Shown here: positions 8,092 through 16,208 of the stretch, one piece after another | Position numbering within the stretch: position 1 is the stretch's first letter | Layout: each line of letters opens with the position of its first letter | Source of the DNA: a virus | Length of the DNA stretch: 64,000 nucleotides | IMG/VR virus record: IMGVR_UViG_3300044837_000112 | Location: 1 to 64,000 of that record | Strand: one strand, 5' to 3' | Notes under the pieces: generated by a model | The model's database searches: none | What the model saw: the letters and a program-made list of their open reading frames with translations, nothing else | Told to the model about the DNA's origin: nothing | Translations under genes and position numbers: made by a program

Positions 8092-8507
8092 CAATCAAGC
8101 AGCCGATCGTCTTCGAAGAGAGTAGCCGCGACTGGTACCATGAGCCGCGCACCTTTCTGGACGTCATCCGCTGTCGACTCGGGTGGCACCAGCGGATCAC
8201 GCGCGCCCAGGATGGCAAGAACTTTGTCTCTCGCTGCTCCTGTGGTGGTCTCGAATTCGACCGGGACGGCTACTGGATGGACGTCAAAAAGGTCGGCCGC
8301 CGGAAGGGGAAGGAAAAGCCGGAAGGTCTGACGTGGAGATGCATGGTCTGTAATGGAATGCGTCCCGACGCAAAGATATCAGTCGCGCACAAGTCGCACC
8401 CCCTCATCGAGGACCCCTTCATCAAGACAACCCTCAATGTGAGGTACTGCAACGACCGGCCTGACTGCATCAACCGCGCCCTGGCGCCTGGTCCCTGGAA
8501 AGGGTAA
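8088..8507 (+). CDS. Zinc-ribbon-like hypothetical protein
   Basis: 139 aa. ATG 8088 overlaps the previous stop. CSCGG near residue 49, CMVC near 86 and two later Cys form plausible zinc knuckles, with a WHQRI...RC context at the first. Function unknown; several small zinc proteins of this kind lie in this operon. Confidence 0.7.
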   Translation: MTIKQPIVFEESSRDWYHEPRTFLDVIRCRLGWHQRITRAQDGKNFVSRCSCGGLEFDRDGYWMDVKKVGRRKGKEKPEGLTWRCMVCNGMRPDAKISVAHKSHPLIEDPFIKTTLNVRYCNDRPDCINRALAPGPWKG

Positions 8508-8511
8508 CCGA

Positions 8512-8700
8512 ATGGAGAAACCAGAGCCGCTGCTGACGCCTGCCGAGGTGGCGTCGATGTTCCGCGTCGACCCCAAGACAGTCACTCGGTGGGCGAAGGC
8601 AGGCAAGCTCAGCGCCATTCGCACGCTCGGCGGTCACCGCCGTTACCGCGAGTCGGAGGTTCGAGAGCTGCTTTATGGGAAGGAGGTACTACCGTCATGA
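8512..8700 (+). CDS. MerR/BldC-like helix-turn-helix protein
   Basis: 62 aa. LLTPAEVASMFRVDPKTVTR, then WAKAGKLSAIRTLGGHRRYR is the standard small winged HTH of BldC/excisionase-type proteins: a helix-turn-helix, a Gly-Lys turn and the GGHRRY wing that contacts DNA. Almost the whole protein is the domain, with no effector part, as in recombination directionality factors and BldC. With a tyrosine recombinase in the same operon it could be its directionality factor, or a transcription regulator. The stop overlaps the next start. Confidence 0.85.
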   Translation: MEKPEPLLTPAEVASMFRVDPKTVTRWAKAGKLSAIRTLGGHRRYRESEVRELLYGKEVLPS

Positions 8701-9035
8701 TCTTCGAAATACTTATCGGTGCCTGGCTCGTCGGTGACAAGGTGGTCGATTTCATCCATGACCGCCGCGAGAGCAAGAAAGCACCCGAGCCGATCTGTGG
8801 CTGTGGCCACCACCTGGCTAATCACGATCCTGCGACGGGCATCTGCCATGATATCGATCTCGAGAGTGTCTACTCGTCCAAGAAGGGTGACTACATCGAG
8901 AAGATCCCATGCACCTGTCGTCAGTATGTTGGACCGATGCCGATCGCTCACTTTTGGACGCCAGGGGTGATCGATAGCAGTCGCCATGCTACACCACACG
9001 AGATTACTCCTAAAGACGATATGGGTATGGGTTAG
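8697..9035 (+). CDS. Membrane-associated Cys-rich small protein
   Basis: 112 aa. ATG 8697 overlaps the HTH stop and has AAGGAGG upstream. A short hydrophobic N-terminus (MIFEILIGAWLVGDKVVDFI) is followed by a basic patch and a Cys/His-rich part (CGCGHHLANHD, CHDID, CTCRQY) that probably binds zinc. Function unknown. The gene ends the first transcription block; a promoter follows. Confidence 0.7.
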   Translation: MIFEILIGAWLVGDKVVDFIHDRRESKKAPEPICGCGHHLANHDPATGICHDIDLESVYSSKKGDYIEKIPCTCRQYVGPMPIAHFWTPGVIDSSRHATPHEITPKDDMGMG

Positions 9036-9064
9036 CCTAGAGGTAGTCATGAAGCAGATGCTAG

Positions 9065-9100
9065 TTGACACGGCCCATAGTACCCGCTAGGATGGCCCCA
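9065..9100 (+). promoter_or_regulatory. Leaderless promoter TTGACA-17-TAGGAT
   Basis: TTGACA at 9065-9070 and TAGGAT at 9088-9093 are separated by 17 bases. The A of ATG 9100 lies exactly where transcription should begin (7 bases after the last base of the -10), and no ribosome site exists, so the mRNA is predicted to be leaderless. The same arrangement occurs at 14561-14597. Confidence 0.75.
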
Positions 9101-9531
9101 TGCCCCGCGTAGCCCCCGACATGGCCTGCTTCATCTGCGGGCTGGCGCCGTGCGAATGCGGCAAACCCCCAAAGAAACCTGTGCCAAAAAAAGCCGCACC
9201 GAAGCCAGTGCCCGAACCAGTCGTGGTTGCGGTGCCGGTAGACGAGCGGCCTACGCGTGCCCCGCTTTCGGCTGTACCCGTGATCCAGCATGTGATCCCT
9301 GCGCCACGAGTACAGCCGAAAGCGCGAGGCGAGCTGGTCGACCTGCCAGTGGACAAAGGCCGCCAAGAAGCTGAAGACGATGAACGACGAGCCATCACCG
9401 TGCTGTTCACTTCCGGACTCATCGCCTGGGAGGACATGGTGGAGCACCGAGACAAACTTCTCATGACGCCGCTTGAAGCGTCTGCATTGATTTGGAGGGC
9501 GCGACGTGATCAGCGGAATGTCAGCACTTGA
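9100..9531 (+). CDS. Hypothetical protein, leaderless start
   Basis: 143 aa. The N-terminus has a compact zinc knuckle (CFICGLAPCEC near 11-21), then a Pro/Lys/Ala-rich linker, then a helical C-terminal domain of about 60 residues (DDERRAITVLFTSGLIAWED; MTPLEASALIWRARR). The start is set by the promoter rather than a ribosome site. Function unknown; its last 26 bases overlap the next gene. Confidence 0.75.
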   Translation: MPRVAPDMACFICGLAPCECGKPPKKPVPKKAAPKPVPEPVVVAVPVDERPTRAPLSAVPVIQHVIPAPRVQPKARGELVDLPVDKGRQEAEDDERRAITVLFTSGLIAWEDMVEHRDKLLMTPLEASALIWRARRDQRNVST

Positions 9532-10723
9532 GGGTGAGATATCGCGCCTCAAGATGGTCATCCTGTCGCAGCGTAGTCTTCTGGATAGCATGCGTCCAAA
9601 GTTGGATAAGATGTACGTCGAGGGCAAGAAGGAATCTCCCGAGTACAAGGCACTCCTGAAGCGCGCCGATACCGTCGGCATGCAGGTCGCTGGTTTCGCG
9701 CTAATGCTGAAGACTCTTGGCTACCGCATCGACGAGGACGGCGTCATGCGAGTAGTTAGACCTGATCCTCTGGATATCGATCCGGCTGATCGCGAGATGG
9801 AGATGCACCCGGTAGACGATCCCTGGGCAAAAGATCCCCCCGCTTCTGCTTCAATGCGGATCCCGACTGAAATTGAGCATAAGCTGGCCGAGCGGCATCA
9901 CGTGAAAGATCTCAAGGAAAAGAACTACAAGGAGATGGGCGCGGCCTACGAGAAGGAGGACACACTTCTCGGCGATGCCCTGAAGGCTAAGATAGTTGAA
10001 CTAGACAAGAAGCTACTGAAGCTTGATAGGGAGATAGAGCGCCTCGTGGAAAGTCCAGTGAAACTGCCACGCCCAGCACGACCTGTCAGGCCTGGTCGTG
10101 CTGTTCATCGCTTCACGTTCGAAGAACTCATCGGTTACAGCGTGCCAGTGTATGGCGTGAAGTGTGCGTGTACTAAGGGACTCCTGTGTGAAGAATGGAC
10201 TGTGGCGCTTGGCCAGCGTACTTTGATCACGCAGTACTATGCTTGCTTTAATACCAGAAGCAAACCACTGAATGTTATGGTGCCCATCTTTGGTCAGATT
10301 CTAGAAGGGATCAAGGACAGCACGATAAAGTTTCCAGAAGCAGTGGATCGCTATAACGACTACTCTTTCAAGGTTACACCTTGGAGATCGATCGAGATAG
10401 CCACGATGCCGGGTGCGATTCTCTTCCTGCCTGAAGTCACCGACGTGTCGCACCTTCAGATAGTTCAGAACCAGGCACAGTTAATCATCAGTACACTACC
10501 TGCGTCTGTGGAAGCGAAGATTCGTTCAAGGCCAGATAAGTGTATATCATCTAATCACAACTATGGCGACACGGATAAGATGACGCGATTAATCGCGACA
10601 GGTGATCGCGAGAGCAACGCGTACAAGGCGATGCTGTACCTGCGTGCTACGCGGGACACCTGTCTGTTCTGTTATACCAAGGAAGAGCCTGCATTCATGG
10701 GCGAACACATCCCCGTCGTCTGA
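9506..10723 (+). CDS. Large hypothetical protein with coiled coil
   Basis: 405 aa, GTG start with GGAGGG six bases upstream. Residues 1-75 and about 120-190 are helical and charged, the second a strong coiled coil (LKAKIVELDKKLLKLDREIE). The C-terminal half (from about 205) looks globular, with CACTKGLLC and a later CLFC that could bind zinc. No catalytic motif or family is recognised. Confidence 0.7.
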   Translation: MISGMSALEGEISRLKMVILSQRSLLDSMRPKLDKMYVEGKKESPEYKALLKRADTVGMQVAGFALMLKTLGYRIDEDGVMRVVRPDPLDIDPADREMEMHPVDDPWAKDPPASASMRIPTEIEHKLAERHHVKDLKEKNYKEMGAAYEKEDTLLGDALKAKIVELDKKLLKLDREIERLVESPVKLPRPARPVRPGRAVHRFTFEELIGYSVPVYGVKCACTKGLLCEEWTVALGQRTLITQYYACFNTRSKPLNVMVPIFGQILEGIKDSTIKFPEAVDRYNDYSFKVTPWRSIEIATMPGAILFLPEVTDVSHLQIVQNQAQLIISTLPASVEAKIRSRPDKCISSNHNYGDTDKMTRLIATGDRESNAYKAMLYLRATRDTCLFCYTKEEPAFMGEHIPVV

Positions 10724-10752
10724 GATATCCAGAACACCAGGGGAGTAACGAG

Positions 10753-11013
10753 ATGCCCAGCTATACAGACTACAAATGCGGCAAGTGCCACAAGCCGACA
10801 GAGCGTGAACTGCTCATAGTCAAGAGGGCAGTCTTCGTACCGATCGGCCGGGGTGCGAAGATCGTCAAGAACAGGACAATAATGTGGCTGTGTGACGATT
10901 GCCTCAAGTTGGACCCCGACTGGAACCGCGAGAGCCACGATGCACCTGGTCTCAAGTCTGTCACTCGCGAGAACGTCCGCGAGCTACGACGCCAGATGAG
11001 CGAGGATATCTGA
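10753..11013 (+). CDS. Small zinc-finger protein
   Basis: 86 aa. C9/C12 and C47/C50 form a treble-clef or ribbon-like pair of knuckles with a basic linker (KRAVFVPIGRGAKIVKNR) between them. The stop overlaps the next start (TGATG). Role unknown, possibly nucleic-acid binding. Confidence 0.75.
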   Translation: MPSYTDYKCGKCHKPTERELLIVKRAVFVPIGRGAKIVKNRTIMWLCDDCLKLDPDWNRESHDAPGLKSVTRENVRELRRQMSEDI

Positions 11014-11582
11014 TGCCAGTTCGTCGACCTAAGGTAACCGACAGTGTCTTCAGCCGTCTGAACCGACTTCTGTGGGTGCGGACGGAGAATCAGTCCATCA
11101 CTGTCTTTACGCCACCACCAGAGGGCGAGTGGCCCACCTCGTCGGTACTGGTGATGTTCCAGTCGATGAAAAACTCTACGAAGCAGTACACCATAAACCT
11201 GTCGGACATGACCGTGGAAGAGTTAGCAGTGTTCCGACAGGCAATTATCCTGGCACTCGATCTGGCTGAACCCCAGTCGCGTGAAAATGATCGCTTAACG
11301 AAGGATGGGATTCTCGAAGATGGAAACCCTGGACTCAGATTCTATCGACATGCTCCGACGGTGGTGTTTGGAAAGGGGGCGCTCGAACGACACGATCCGA
11401 GCATATACGGGGGACATGCGGAGTTTCTTTCGCGAAACGGGGCTGACATCCCTACCGCTGAAGGACTTCCCGAGCGAAGCAGCAGCGTGGCTGATCTCGA
11501 AGCGGATGACACTGGAACCCAAGACATTGCTCCGTCGCTTGTCATCCGCTCGTCTGATGGGGAAAGTGATGGGGTGTGGTGA
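11013..11582 (+). CDS. Hypothetical protein overlapping the integrase gene
   Basis: 189 aa as an open frame. The first 95 residues look real (FSRLNRLLWVRTENQSITVF; YTINLSDMTVEELAVFRQAI). The rest overlaps the recombinase gene in another frame and reads less naturally, while the recombinase frame there has better codon use. The start is fixed by the TGATG overlap. The tail may be incidental. Confidence 0.6.
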   Translation: MPVRRPKVTDSVFSRLNRLLWVRTENQSITVFTPPPEGEWPTSSVLVMFQSMKNSTKQYTINLSDMTVEELAVFRQAIILALDLAEPQSRENDRLTKDGILEDGNPGLRFYRHAPTVVFGKGALERHDPSIYGGHAEFLSRNGADIPTAEGLPERSSSVADLEADDTGTQDIAPSLVIRSSDGESDGVW

Positions 11583-12141
11583 TATCCTCCAGGACATCAC
11601 ACTTCCGGTGCCGGCGAAGGCAATCCCACATCCTCTCCCTGGAGGAATTCGAGATCTTCGTGCACTTCTTGGCGTCTGCAAGAGCGATCAACACCGGGCG
11701 CTTGTTGGTTGCCTTGGCTTTGAGGGAATGCGGATGTGCGAAGTACTTACGCTTCGTCCGCGCGACATCGACATGCACGACAAAACGCTGCGCATCTGGG
11801 GTAAAGGCTCCAAGGTTCGTGTCGTCCCGTTCACCAAAAAGGCACAAGAACTGATCCTGCCTGTCTATCTGGACAAGATCTTCATCGATCCCAAGGCTCC
11901 GATGATCGAGTACTCGGATCGACACGCGAGAGCCATCATCACTCAGATGGGCGTAGCTGCCGGAATCTCGCGACCGATCGCATCGCACGATCTTCGTGCC
12001 ACATTCGCTACCCTCGCCTACGCCAAGACGCGGGACGCGAAAGCAGTCCAGAACTGGCTCGGTCACGCGAGCGGGGACACCACGGCTATCTATATCGAAG
12101 TGCCGATGGATACGCTTCGCATCGTCGGCGAGATAGACTAG
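11305..12141 (+). CDS. int: Tyrosine recombinase/integrase
   Basis: 278 aa. An N-terminal SAM-like core-binding domain (about 1-95) precedes a catalytic domain with all expected residues: R143 in GMRMCEVL, K167 in GKGSK, H228-x-x-R231 in HDLR, H254 in LGHAS and Y263 in AIYIEV. It is short for a phage integrase and lacks the usual N-terminal arm-binding domain, so it is closer to XerC/D-like recombinases. The start is uncertain: ATG 11305 or 11320, neither with a clear ribosome site, so it may be read by coupling to the preceding gene. I could not identify an attP core nearby. Confidence 0.9.
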   Translation: MGFSKMETLDSDSIDMLRRWCLERGRSNDTIRAYTGDMRSFFRETGLTSLPLKDFPSEAAAWLISKRMTLEPKTLLRRLSSARLMGKVMGCGDILQDITLPVPAKAIPHPLPGGIRDLRALLGVCKSDQHRALVGCLGFEGMRMCEVLTLRPRDIDMHDKTLRIWGKGSKVRVVPFTKKAQELILPVYLDKIFIDPKAPMIEYSDRHARAIITQMGVAAGISRPIASHDLRATFATLAYAKTRDAKAVQNWLGHASGDTTAIYIEVPMDTLRIVGEID

Positions 12142-12149
12142 GAGAAGAT

Positions 12150-12965
12150 ATGACAACTGATGTAAAGGTGCCAAAGGTAAGCACGTACACCACCGGGCTC
12201 TGTCAGGTGGGCGGTCACGAAGGAGCGCCACAGCTCTCGCCGGGAGGTGCGCTACGCAAACCATGCCTGGGCGAGTACGACTTCCAGCGTGGCACCAAGG
12301 TGCGCTGTATGTGCTGGTGTCACGAGATGTTCCGGGAGGTGCGCGCCATGAAGGCGTCCCTGGAGCCGCAGGAGGTGGACGCGGCCGGGAACGCCCTGGT
12401 GCTGGATGACACTGGCTGGGAGACCATAACGCCTGCCACCGTTGTTCAGGAGATCGGCCCGGCGATCGAGGCGGCTACCGGACGGCAGCTGTTGCGGCTG
12501 CCACCAGCGTCGTTCATCTTCCACGACGGGGGACCGGTCGTGGAACTGTGGGCTGGTGGATATGCAATCCTAGAGGAGCTGGCCAGCTCGGAGCACCTCA
12601 CCGACTACCTTGATCTCTTCATGCGCAAGCACGACCTGGTCAAGGGACCGAAGGTCCCGCACAAGCGGTACGCCAGCAACGACACTGAACGGCGAGCGAG
12701 AGGGAGTCTCGATATAAATGTCGAGGCCGTCTGTCGACTCGCCTCGCTTGGCTTCTGCCCGTGGGACGATGCGACACCGACGAATATCTCCCTGATGGTC
12801 GATCCGCTCGACCAGCCATCGGCCGGCGCAGTTCGCGAGGTACTGATCCGCTGGGGCAAGGCCGGCGTCGCCGAGGTAACCGACAAGCCGGTGCTGTTCG
12901 TCAAGTTCATCGGCCTCGCACAGAACCGCTCGATCGCTGGCGCGACAGCTCCTAGGTTCGTATGA
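12150..12965 (+). CDS. Hypothetical protein with N-terminal Cys cluster
   Basis: 271 aa. Cys/His residues cluster in the first 60 residues (CQVGGHEG, PCLGEYD, CMCWCHE), a likely zinc site. The middle is globular and the C-terminus (PSAGAVREVLIRWGKAGVAE, then VTDKPVLFVKF) could be a small winged helix. GGAGAAG lies upstream of ATG 12150. Function unknown. Confidence 0.7.
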   Translation: MTTDVKVPKVSTYTTGLCQVGGHEGAPQLSPGGALRKPCLGEYDFQRGTKVRCMCWCHEMFREVRAMKASLEPQEVDAAGNALVLDDTGWETITPATVVQEIGPAIEAATGRQLLRLPPASFIFHDGGPVVELWAGGYAILEELASSEHLTDYLDLFMRKHDLVKGPKVPHKRYASNDTERRARGSLDINVEAVCRLASLGFCPWDDATPTNISLMVDPLDQPSAGAVREVLIRWGKAGVAEVTDKPVLFVKFIGLAQNRSIAGATAPRFV

Positions 12966-12966
12966 A

Positions 12967-13257
12967 ATGGCATCACTTGACAGCGACGAGGAGCGTGGTA
13001 GGATAGGACTGCCACCGTTACTGTTCCTGTTCACCCTGGAGCAGATCTGTTCGATGATCCAGGTGGACATGACTTCGCTCATGCGGAACCATCTCTGGTA
13101 CACAGGAGTTACGCCTGGGATGCCGATGCGCCGACAGATGCGAGCGGTGAACGTAGGCGAGCACAAGGAGCCGATCTGGCGGGTATCGCAGCGCGACTTC
13201 GTATCGTGGGCGAAGCGACAAGGATTCAAGGTGTCCGACTATGCGAATTACTCTTGA
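12967..13257 (+). CDS. Small HTH-like DNA-binding protein
   Basis: 96 aa. FTLEQICSMIQVDMTSLMRN is an HTH-like pair of helices, followed by a wing-like WRVSQRDFVSWAKRQGFKV, a layout seen in small actinophage DNA-binding proteins. No ribosome site precedes ATG 12967. The first codons overlap a TTGACA...TAGGAT pair with 16-base spacing (12977-13004), so a shorter product from an internal start is possible. Confidence 0.65.
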   Translation: MASLDSDEERGRIGLPPLLFLFTLEQICSMIQVDMTSLMRNHLWYTGVTPGMPMRRQMRAVNVGEHKEPIWRVSQRDFVSWAKRQGFKVSDYANYS

Positions 13258-13894
13258 CAACGTCTACCTTCTAGCGGGCCATAAGCCCATCGACTGGATG
13301 ATGGAGCTGTCAGTCCCGATCGAGGGGGACTATGAGGAGAAGTCGGAAGCTCCTGAGACGTTCACTGAATTTCTCGACAGCTTCGCCAAGGCTGGCTCAG
13401 ACTTCTACACTGCGCTCAAGGCTAGTTTTCCCATAGTTCCTGGCTTCAAGAAGACATTCGAGGACGTAGCCGATGCGGAAATGCGAGCCAGCCTACTGAG
13501 AGCAGAATTCGTCTCACCACACGCACGCATCGAGTGGTCGAGTGAGGCCGGGAGTCCGCTAGATGATATGATTAAGTATGCAGAAAGTCTGAGGGGTGGA
13601 AAGATGGCTCCATGGGGTCCAATTGATGCGACGACCCCTCGCGAGAGTCACGTCCACATCTCTGCTAAAGGATGGGAGGGTGCGAGTCCCAGTCGCGGCG
13701 TCATCGACGAGCCTTACTGGTACGAGTACGCTAAGCGTACCGAAGTCAGAGAACAGAAGGAACGCGATGAAAGTGAGATCGCTGATCAGATAGCCGAAGA
13801 GAACGGTACCAGTATTCTTCGATCGGCGAAGAAGGACATCGCCCTGCCGCCGATAAAGAAGAACTCCGGTCCGCCAAAGAAGAGGATGCGATGA
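13241..13894 (+). CDS. Hypothetical protein
   Basis: 217 aa, overlapping the previous gene by 17 bases. Mixed alpha/beta N-terminal part, then a charged helical region and a basic tail (PPIKKNSGPPKKRMR). No motif recognised. The stop overlaps the next start (ATGA). Confidence 0.7.
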   Translation: MRITLDNVYLLAGHKPIDWMMELSVPIEGDYEEKSEAPETFTEFLDSFAKAGSDFYTALKASFPIVPGFKKTFEDVADAEMRASLLRAEFVSPHARIEWSSEAGSPLDDMIKYAESLRGGKMAPWGPIDATTPRESHVHISAKGWEGASPSRGVIDEPYWYEYAKRTEVREQKERDESEIADQIAEENGTSILRSAKKDIALPPIKKNSGPPKKRMR

Positions 13895-14301
13895 CTATCA
13901 AGTGGGAGAAGGCAGACTACTCGGTCGGCAGTAGTGAATGTATCCAGGTAGGCAGGGATACGTCTGTGCCGGACTGGATACATCCACTCATCTTCATGAA
14001 GACGCAGGGTGGCATGTTCGTCGCCACCAACAGAGAATTCGCCAACTTCGTCGCGCAGTGTGCGCGTGGAGACTGGAACCACCTCATCGAAGGATACGAG
14101 ATGACCACACCAGCCGAGCCGTCTGCAGATCCAGACATCGCCGTCATCGAGGCAATGAAGGGCATCGTCGTCAGCGATGCAGTTGTCACTCGTGCAGCCC
14201 TGATGGGGCTGTCACGTGACGACGTCTATTCGCTGAAGCACAAGGCGATGGAGCTGATCGGCTTCGTCGAGGAGCGCTTCGAAGAGCTGCCGGAAGAGTG
14301 A
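13891..14301 (+). CDS. Hypothetical protein
   Basis: 136 aa, not recognised. An N-terminal beta-rich part with Trp (WEKADY, DWIHPLIFMK) precedes a helical C-terminus (VVTRAALMGLSRDDVYSLKH). Translation is coupled on both sides through 4-base overlaps. Confidence 0.7.
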   Translation: MTIKWEKADYSVGSSECIQVGRDTSVPDWIHPLIFMKTQGGMFVATNREFANFVAQCARGDWNHLIEGYEMTTPAEPSADPDIAVIEAMKGIVVSDAVVTRAALMGLSRDDVYSLKHKAMELIGFVEERFEELPEE

Positions 14302-14540
14302 CACTCTACATGGCGACGGCCACAACGTATATCGGTACTCATCCAGCAGAGAGGCCAGAGGTGGAGGCTGCGCCAGGTGTCGCCGAACTTGACCGTGGCC
14401 CGATCGAAGGCGATGACCTCGATGAACTGTACTGGCGCAACGACCACGGAGTAAACAAGCTTCGCTGTACAAGTACTGATCGTGATCTAGCGCTGGATCT
14501 CGTCGAGACGAAGTACTATCAGATCAAGAATAACCGATAA
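14298..14540 (+). CDS. Small hypothetical protein
   Basis: 80 aa from GTG 14298 (GTGA overlap with the previous stop); ATG 14310 is an alternative. Acidic centre, with a basic, Tyr-rich C-terminus. Last gene before a leaderless promoter. Function unknown. Confidence 0.6.
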   Translation: MTLYMATATTYIGTHPAERPEVEAAPGVAELDRGPIEGDDLDELYWRNDHGVNKLRCTSTDRDLALDLVETKYYQIKNNR

Positions 14541-14560
14541 CAATTGATAGCCGTTCACGT

Positions 14561-14597
14561 TTGACGTGGGTACCTAGGGCCGACTAGGATGGACACA
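14561..14597 (+). promoter_or_regulatory. Leaderless promoter TTGACG-18-TAGGAT
   Basis: TTGACG at 14561-14566 and TAGGAT at 14585-14590, spacing 18. The A of ATG 14597 lies 7 bases after the -10, the same geometry as at 9065-9100, and there is no ribosome site. The block TAGGATGG is identical in both. It drives the SSB-like pair of genes. Confidence 0.75.
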
Positions 14598-15067
14598 TGA
14601 CGAACATGTATCAGTCACTCGCCTACGCCGACCAGTTCGGCGCCGAGAAGACGCACGCAGACGCGCTCAACCTGAACATCGAGATCGCCAACACGGAGAT
14701 CGAGATCGCCGGGGCGGCCAGCCGTCTTCGTCGAAACAGGGCCCTCCTCGTGTGGCGCGAGGAAGAGATCGCCGTGCTGGTTACGGTCGATGCGACCAAG
14801 GTCGACGAGAAGGTGTCGCAGGCAGCGATCGATCGGAAGGTGAAGGCGGCTGTCGCTGTCGACCCGCAGGTACGAGAGTTAAACGAGTTCATCCTTGGCG
14901 TCCAGGAGGAACTCGACCGACACGTGGCCGTCCTATCCGGGCATAAGGTGGCACATAAGACGGCCATCGCGCGAATCGAGAGCCTCGGTGGCTGGTTCCA
15001 TTTCCTTGGAGCCGTCAAGGACGCAAACACCCAGCATGAGGTGGCCGTGGCTGCGACGCCTTTCTAG
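14597..15067 (+). CDS. Coiled-coil hypothetical protein, leaderless start
   Basis: 156 aa, almost entirely helical with heptad repeats (IEIANTEIEIAGAASRLRRN; DKVSQ-type segments; LNEFILGVQEELDRHVAVL). It ends in VAVAATPF. It shares a transcript with the SSB-like gene and may work with it in DNA replication or recombination; this is inferred only from position. A small hairpin (GGCCA...TGGCC, 15067-15081) follows the stop. Confidence 0.7.
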   Translation: MTNMYQSLAYADQFGAEKTHADALNLNIEIANTEIEIAGAASRLRRNRALLVWREEEIAVLVTVDATKVDEKVSQAAIDRKVKAAVAVDPQVRELNEFILGVQEELDRHVAVLSGHKVAHKTAIARIESLGGWFHFLGAVKDANTQHEVAVAATPF

Positions 15068-15159
15068 GCCAACCGCTGGCCTTGTGCACGATCCCGTAAC
15101 ATGCAACACTGCAACACACGCAAATCCGGCAAATCTGTAAAACTGAGGGGAACCACAGA

Positions 15160-16140
15160 ATGACGAGTACTGAAATCGAAGCGGCTGGCGCGTACGGCGA
15201 CCTCTACGGTGGCCTGGAAGACTTCACCGTCAGCGATATGAAGCTGGCGCGGGTCACGATCGAGCACGCGGATGGCGTCTTCAAGGACTCGCTGACCGGC
15301 GAGACATTCAAGGAGATCTTCTTCATCCCGCTGGCACTGATCAAGCAGCGAGTGCTGTGGCACCCGACCGTAACGGACGATTCGCAGCCGCTGTGCAAGG
15401 CGACAAACTTCGAACTCGGCTTCCCGACCGTCGGCCAGCCGAAGGACGTCCAGAACTTCCCCTGGGGCGCAGCCAAACTGAACCCCGCTGACTTCCCGGC
15501 CTCGCCAGAGTTCGGACGGCCGGTGGTCCCGTGCTCCTCCTGCGTTCTCAAGGACTGGGGCAGCGACCCGGTCGGCGGCAAGAAGCCGTGGTGCACCGAG
15601 CAGCACTCGATCCCGGTCCTGTACGGCGCGACGTCGGACGACTGCATCAACATGGCAGTCATGACATTCCAGCGGTCGTCGATGCAGGCCTCGAAGGCGT
15701 TCTTCGCCAGCATCATGCGGGCCAGGAAGCCGGCCTTCTCGGTGATCGGCAAGGCGACCTTGCTCGCACAGAAGCGTGGCACGAACACCTTCCACGTCCC
15801 GGTGCTCGCGAAGTTCACGGACACCGAGATGTCGACCTGGGGTGCCTTCTCGGAGCAGGCGAAGACGATCGCCGACTACCTGCGCGAACCGCCGCTGCTC
15901 AAGATGGACGGTGCTCCGGACGTTTCTGGCATCGCGGCGGCAACCACCTGGACGCCGGGTGTCGCTGCTCCCGTTGCTGTAACTCCGACCGTCGTGACGG
16001 CCCCGCCGGGCGCCACGATCGCCGGAGCAGTCGTTACAACGGCCCCCGTGGCCGTCCCCGCGACACCAGCACCGGCGATGATGGCGCCAATCGCGACGCC
16101 TGCTGGCGGTCGCGACGGCAACGACGACCTGCCTTTCTAG
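15160..16140 (+). CDS. Putative single-stranded DNA-binding protein
   Basis: 326 aa. A globular N-terminal part of about 250 residues with four Cys (CSSC, WCTEQ, DDCIN) is followed by a long Ala/Pro/Thr/Val linker and ends in GNDDLPF. An acidic tip ending in Asp-Asp-hydrophobic-Pro-Phe is the signature of bacterial SSB proteins, which use it to recruit repair and replication partners. The core does not look like a standard SSB OB-fold to me, so the call rests on the tail architecture and on neighbours. GAGGGGA precedes ATG. A strong terminator follows. Confidence 0.6.
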   Translation: MTSTEIEAAGAYGDLYGGLEDFTVSDMKLARVTIEHADGVFKDSLTGETFKEIFFIPLALIKQRVLWHPTVTDDSQPLCKATNFELGFPTVGQPKDVQNFPWGAAKLNPADFPASPEFGRPVVPCSSCVLKDWGSDPVGGKKPWCTEQHSIPVLYGATSDDCINMAVMTFQRSSMQASKAFFASIMRARKPAFSVIGKATLLAQKRGTNTFHVPVLAKFTDTEMSTWGAFSEQAKTIADYLREPPLLKMDGAPDVSGIAAATTWTPGVAAPVAVTPTVVTAPPGATIAGAVVTTAPVAVPATPAPAMMAPIATPAGGRDGNDDLPF

Positions 16141-16152
16141 GCAGCCGATACT

Positions 16153-16190
16153 GGGCGACCCGACCCTATCTCTAGGGGGCCGGGTCGCCC
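16153..16190 (+). terminator. Rho-independent-type hairpin after SSB-like gene
   Basis: GGGCGACCCG (16153-16162) pairs with CGGGTCGCCC (16181-16190), with a further ACCC/GGGG-type extension inside, followed by TCTCT. It ends the leaderless SSB-like transcription unit 12 bases after the stop codon. Confidence 0.75.
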
Positions 16191-16208
16191 TCTCTAAGGA
16201 GACAAATC

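Noticed and set aside
12977-13004. TTGACA-16-TAGGAT as a third leaderless promoter
   Set aside because: It lies inside the start of the 12967 gene and no ATG or GTG follows at the required distance; kept only as a note.
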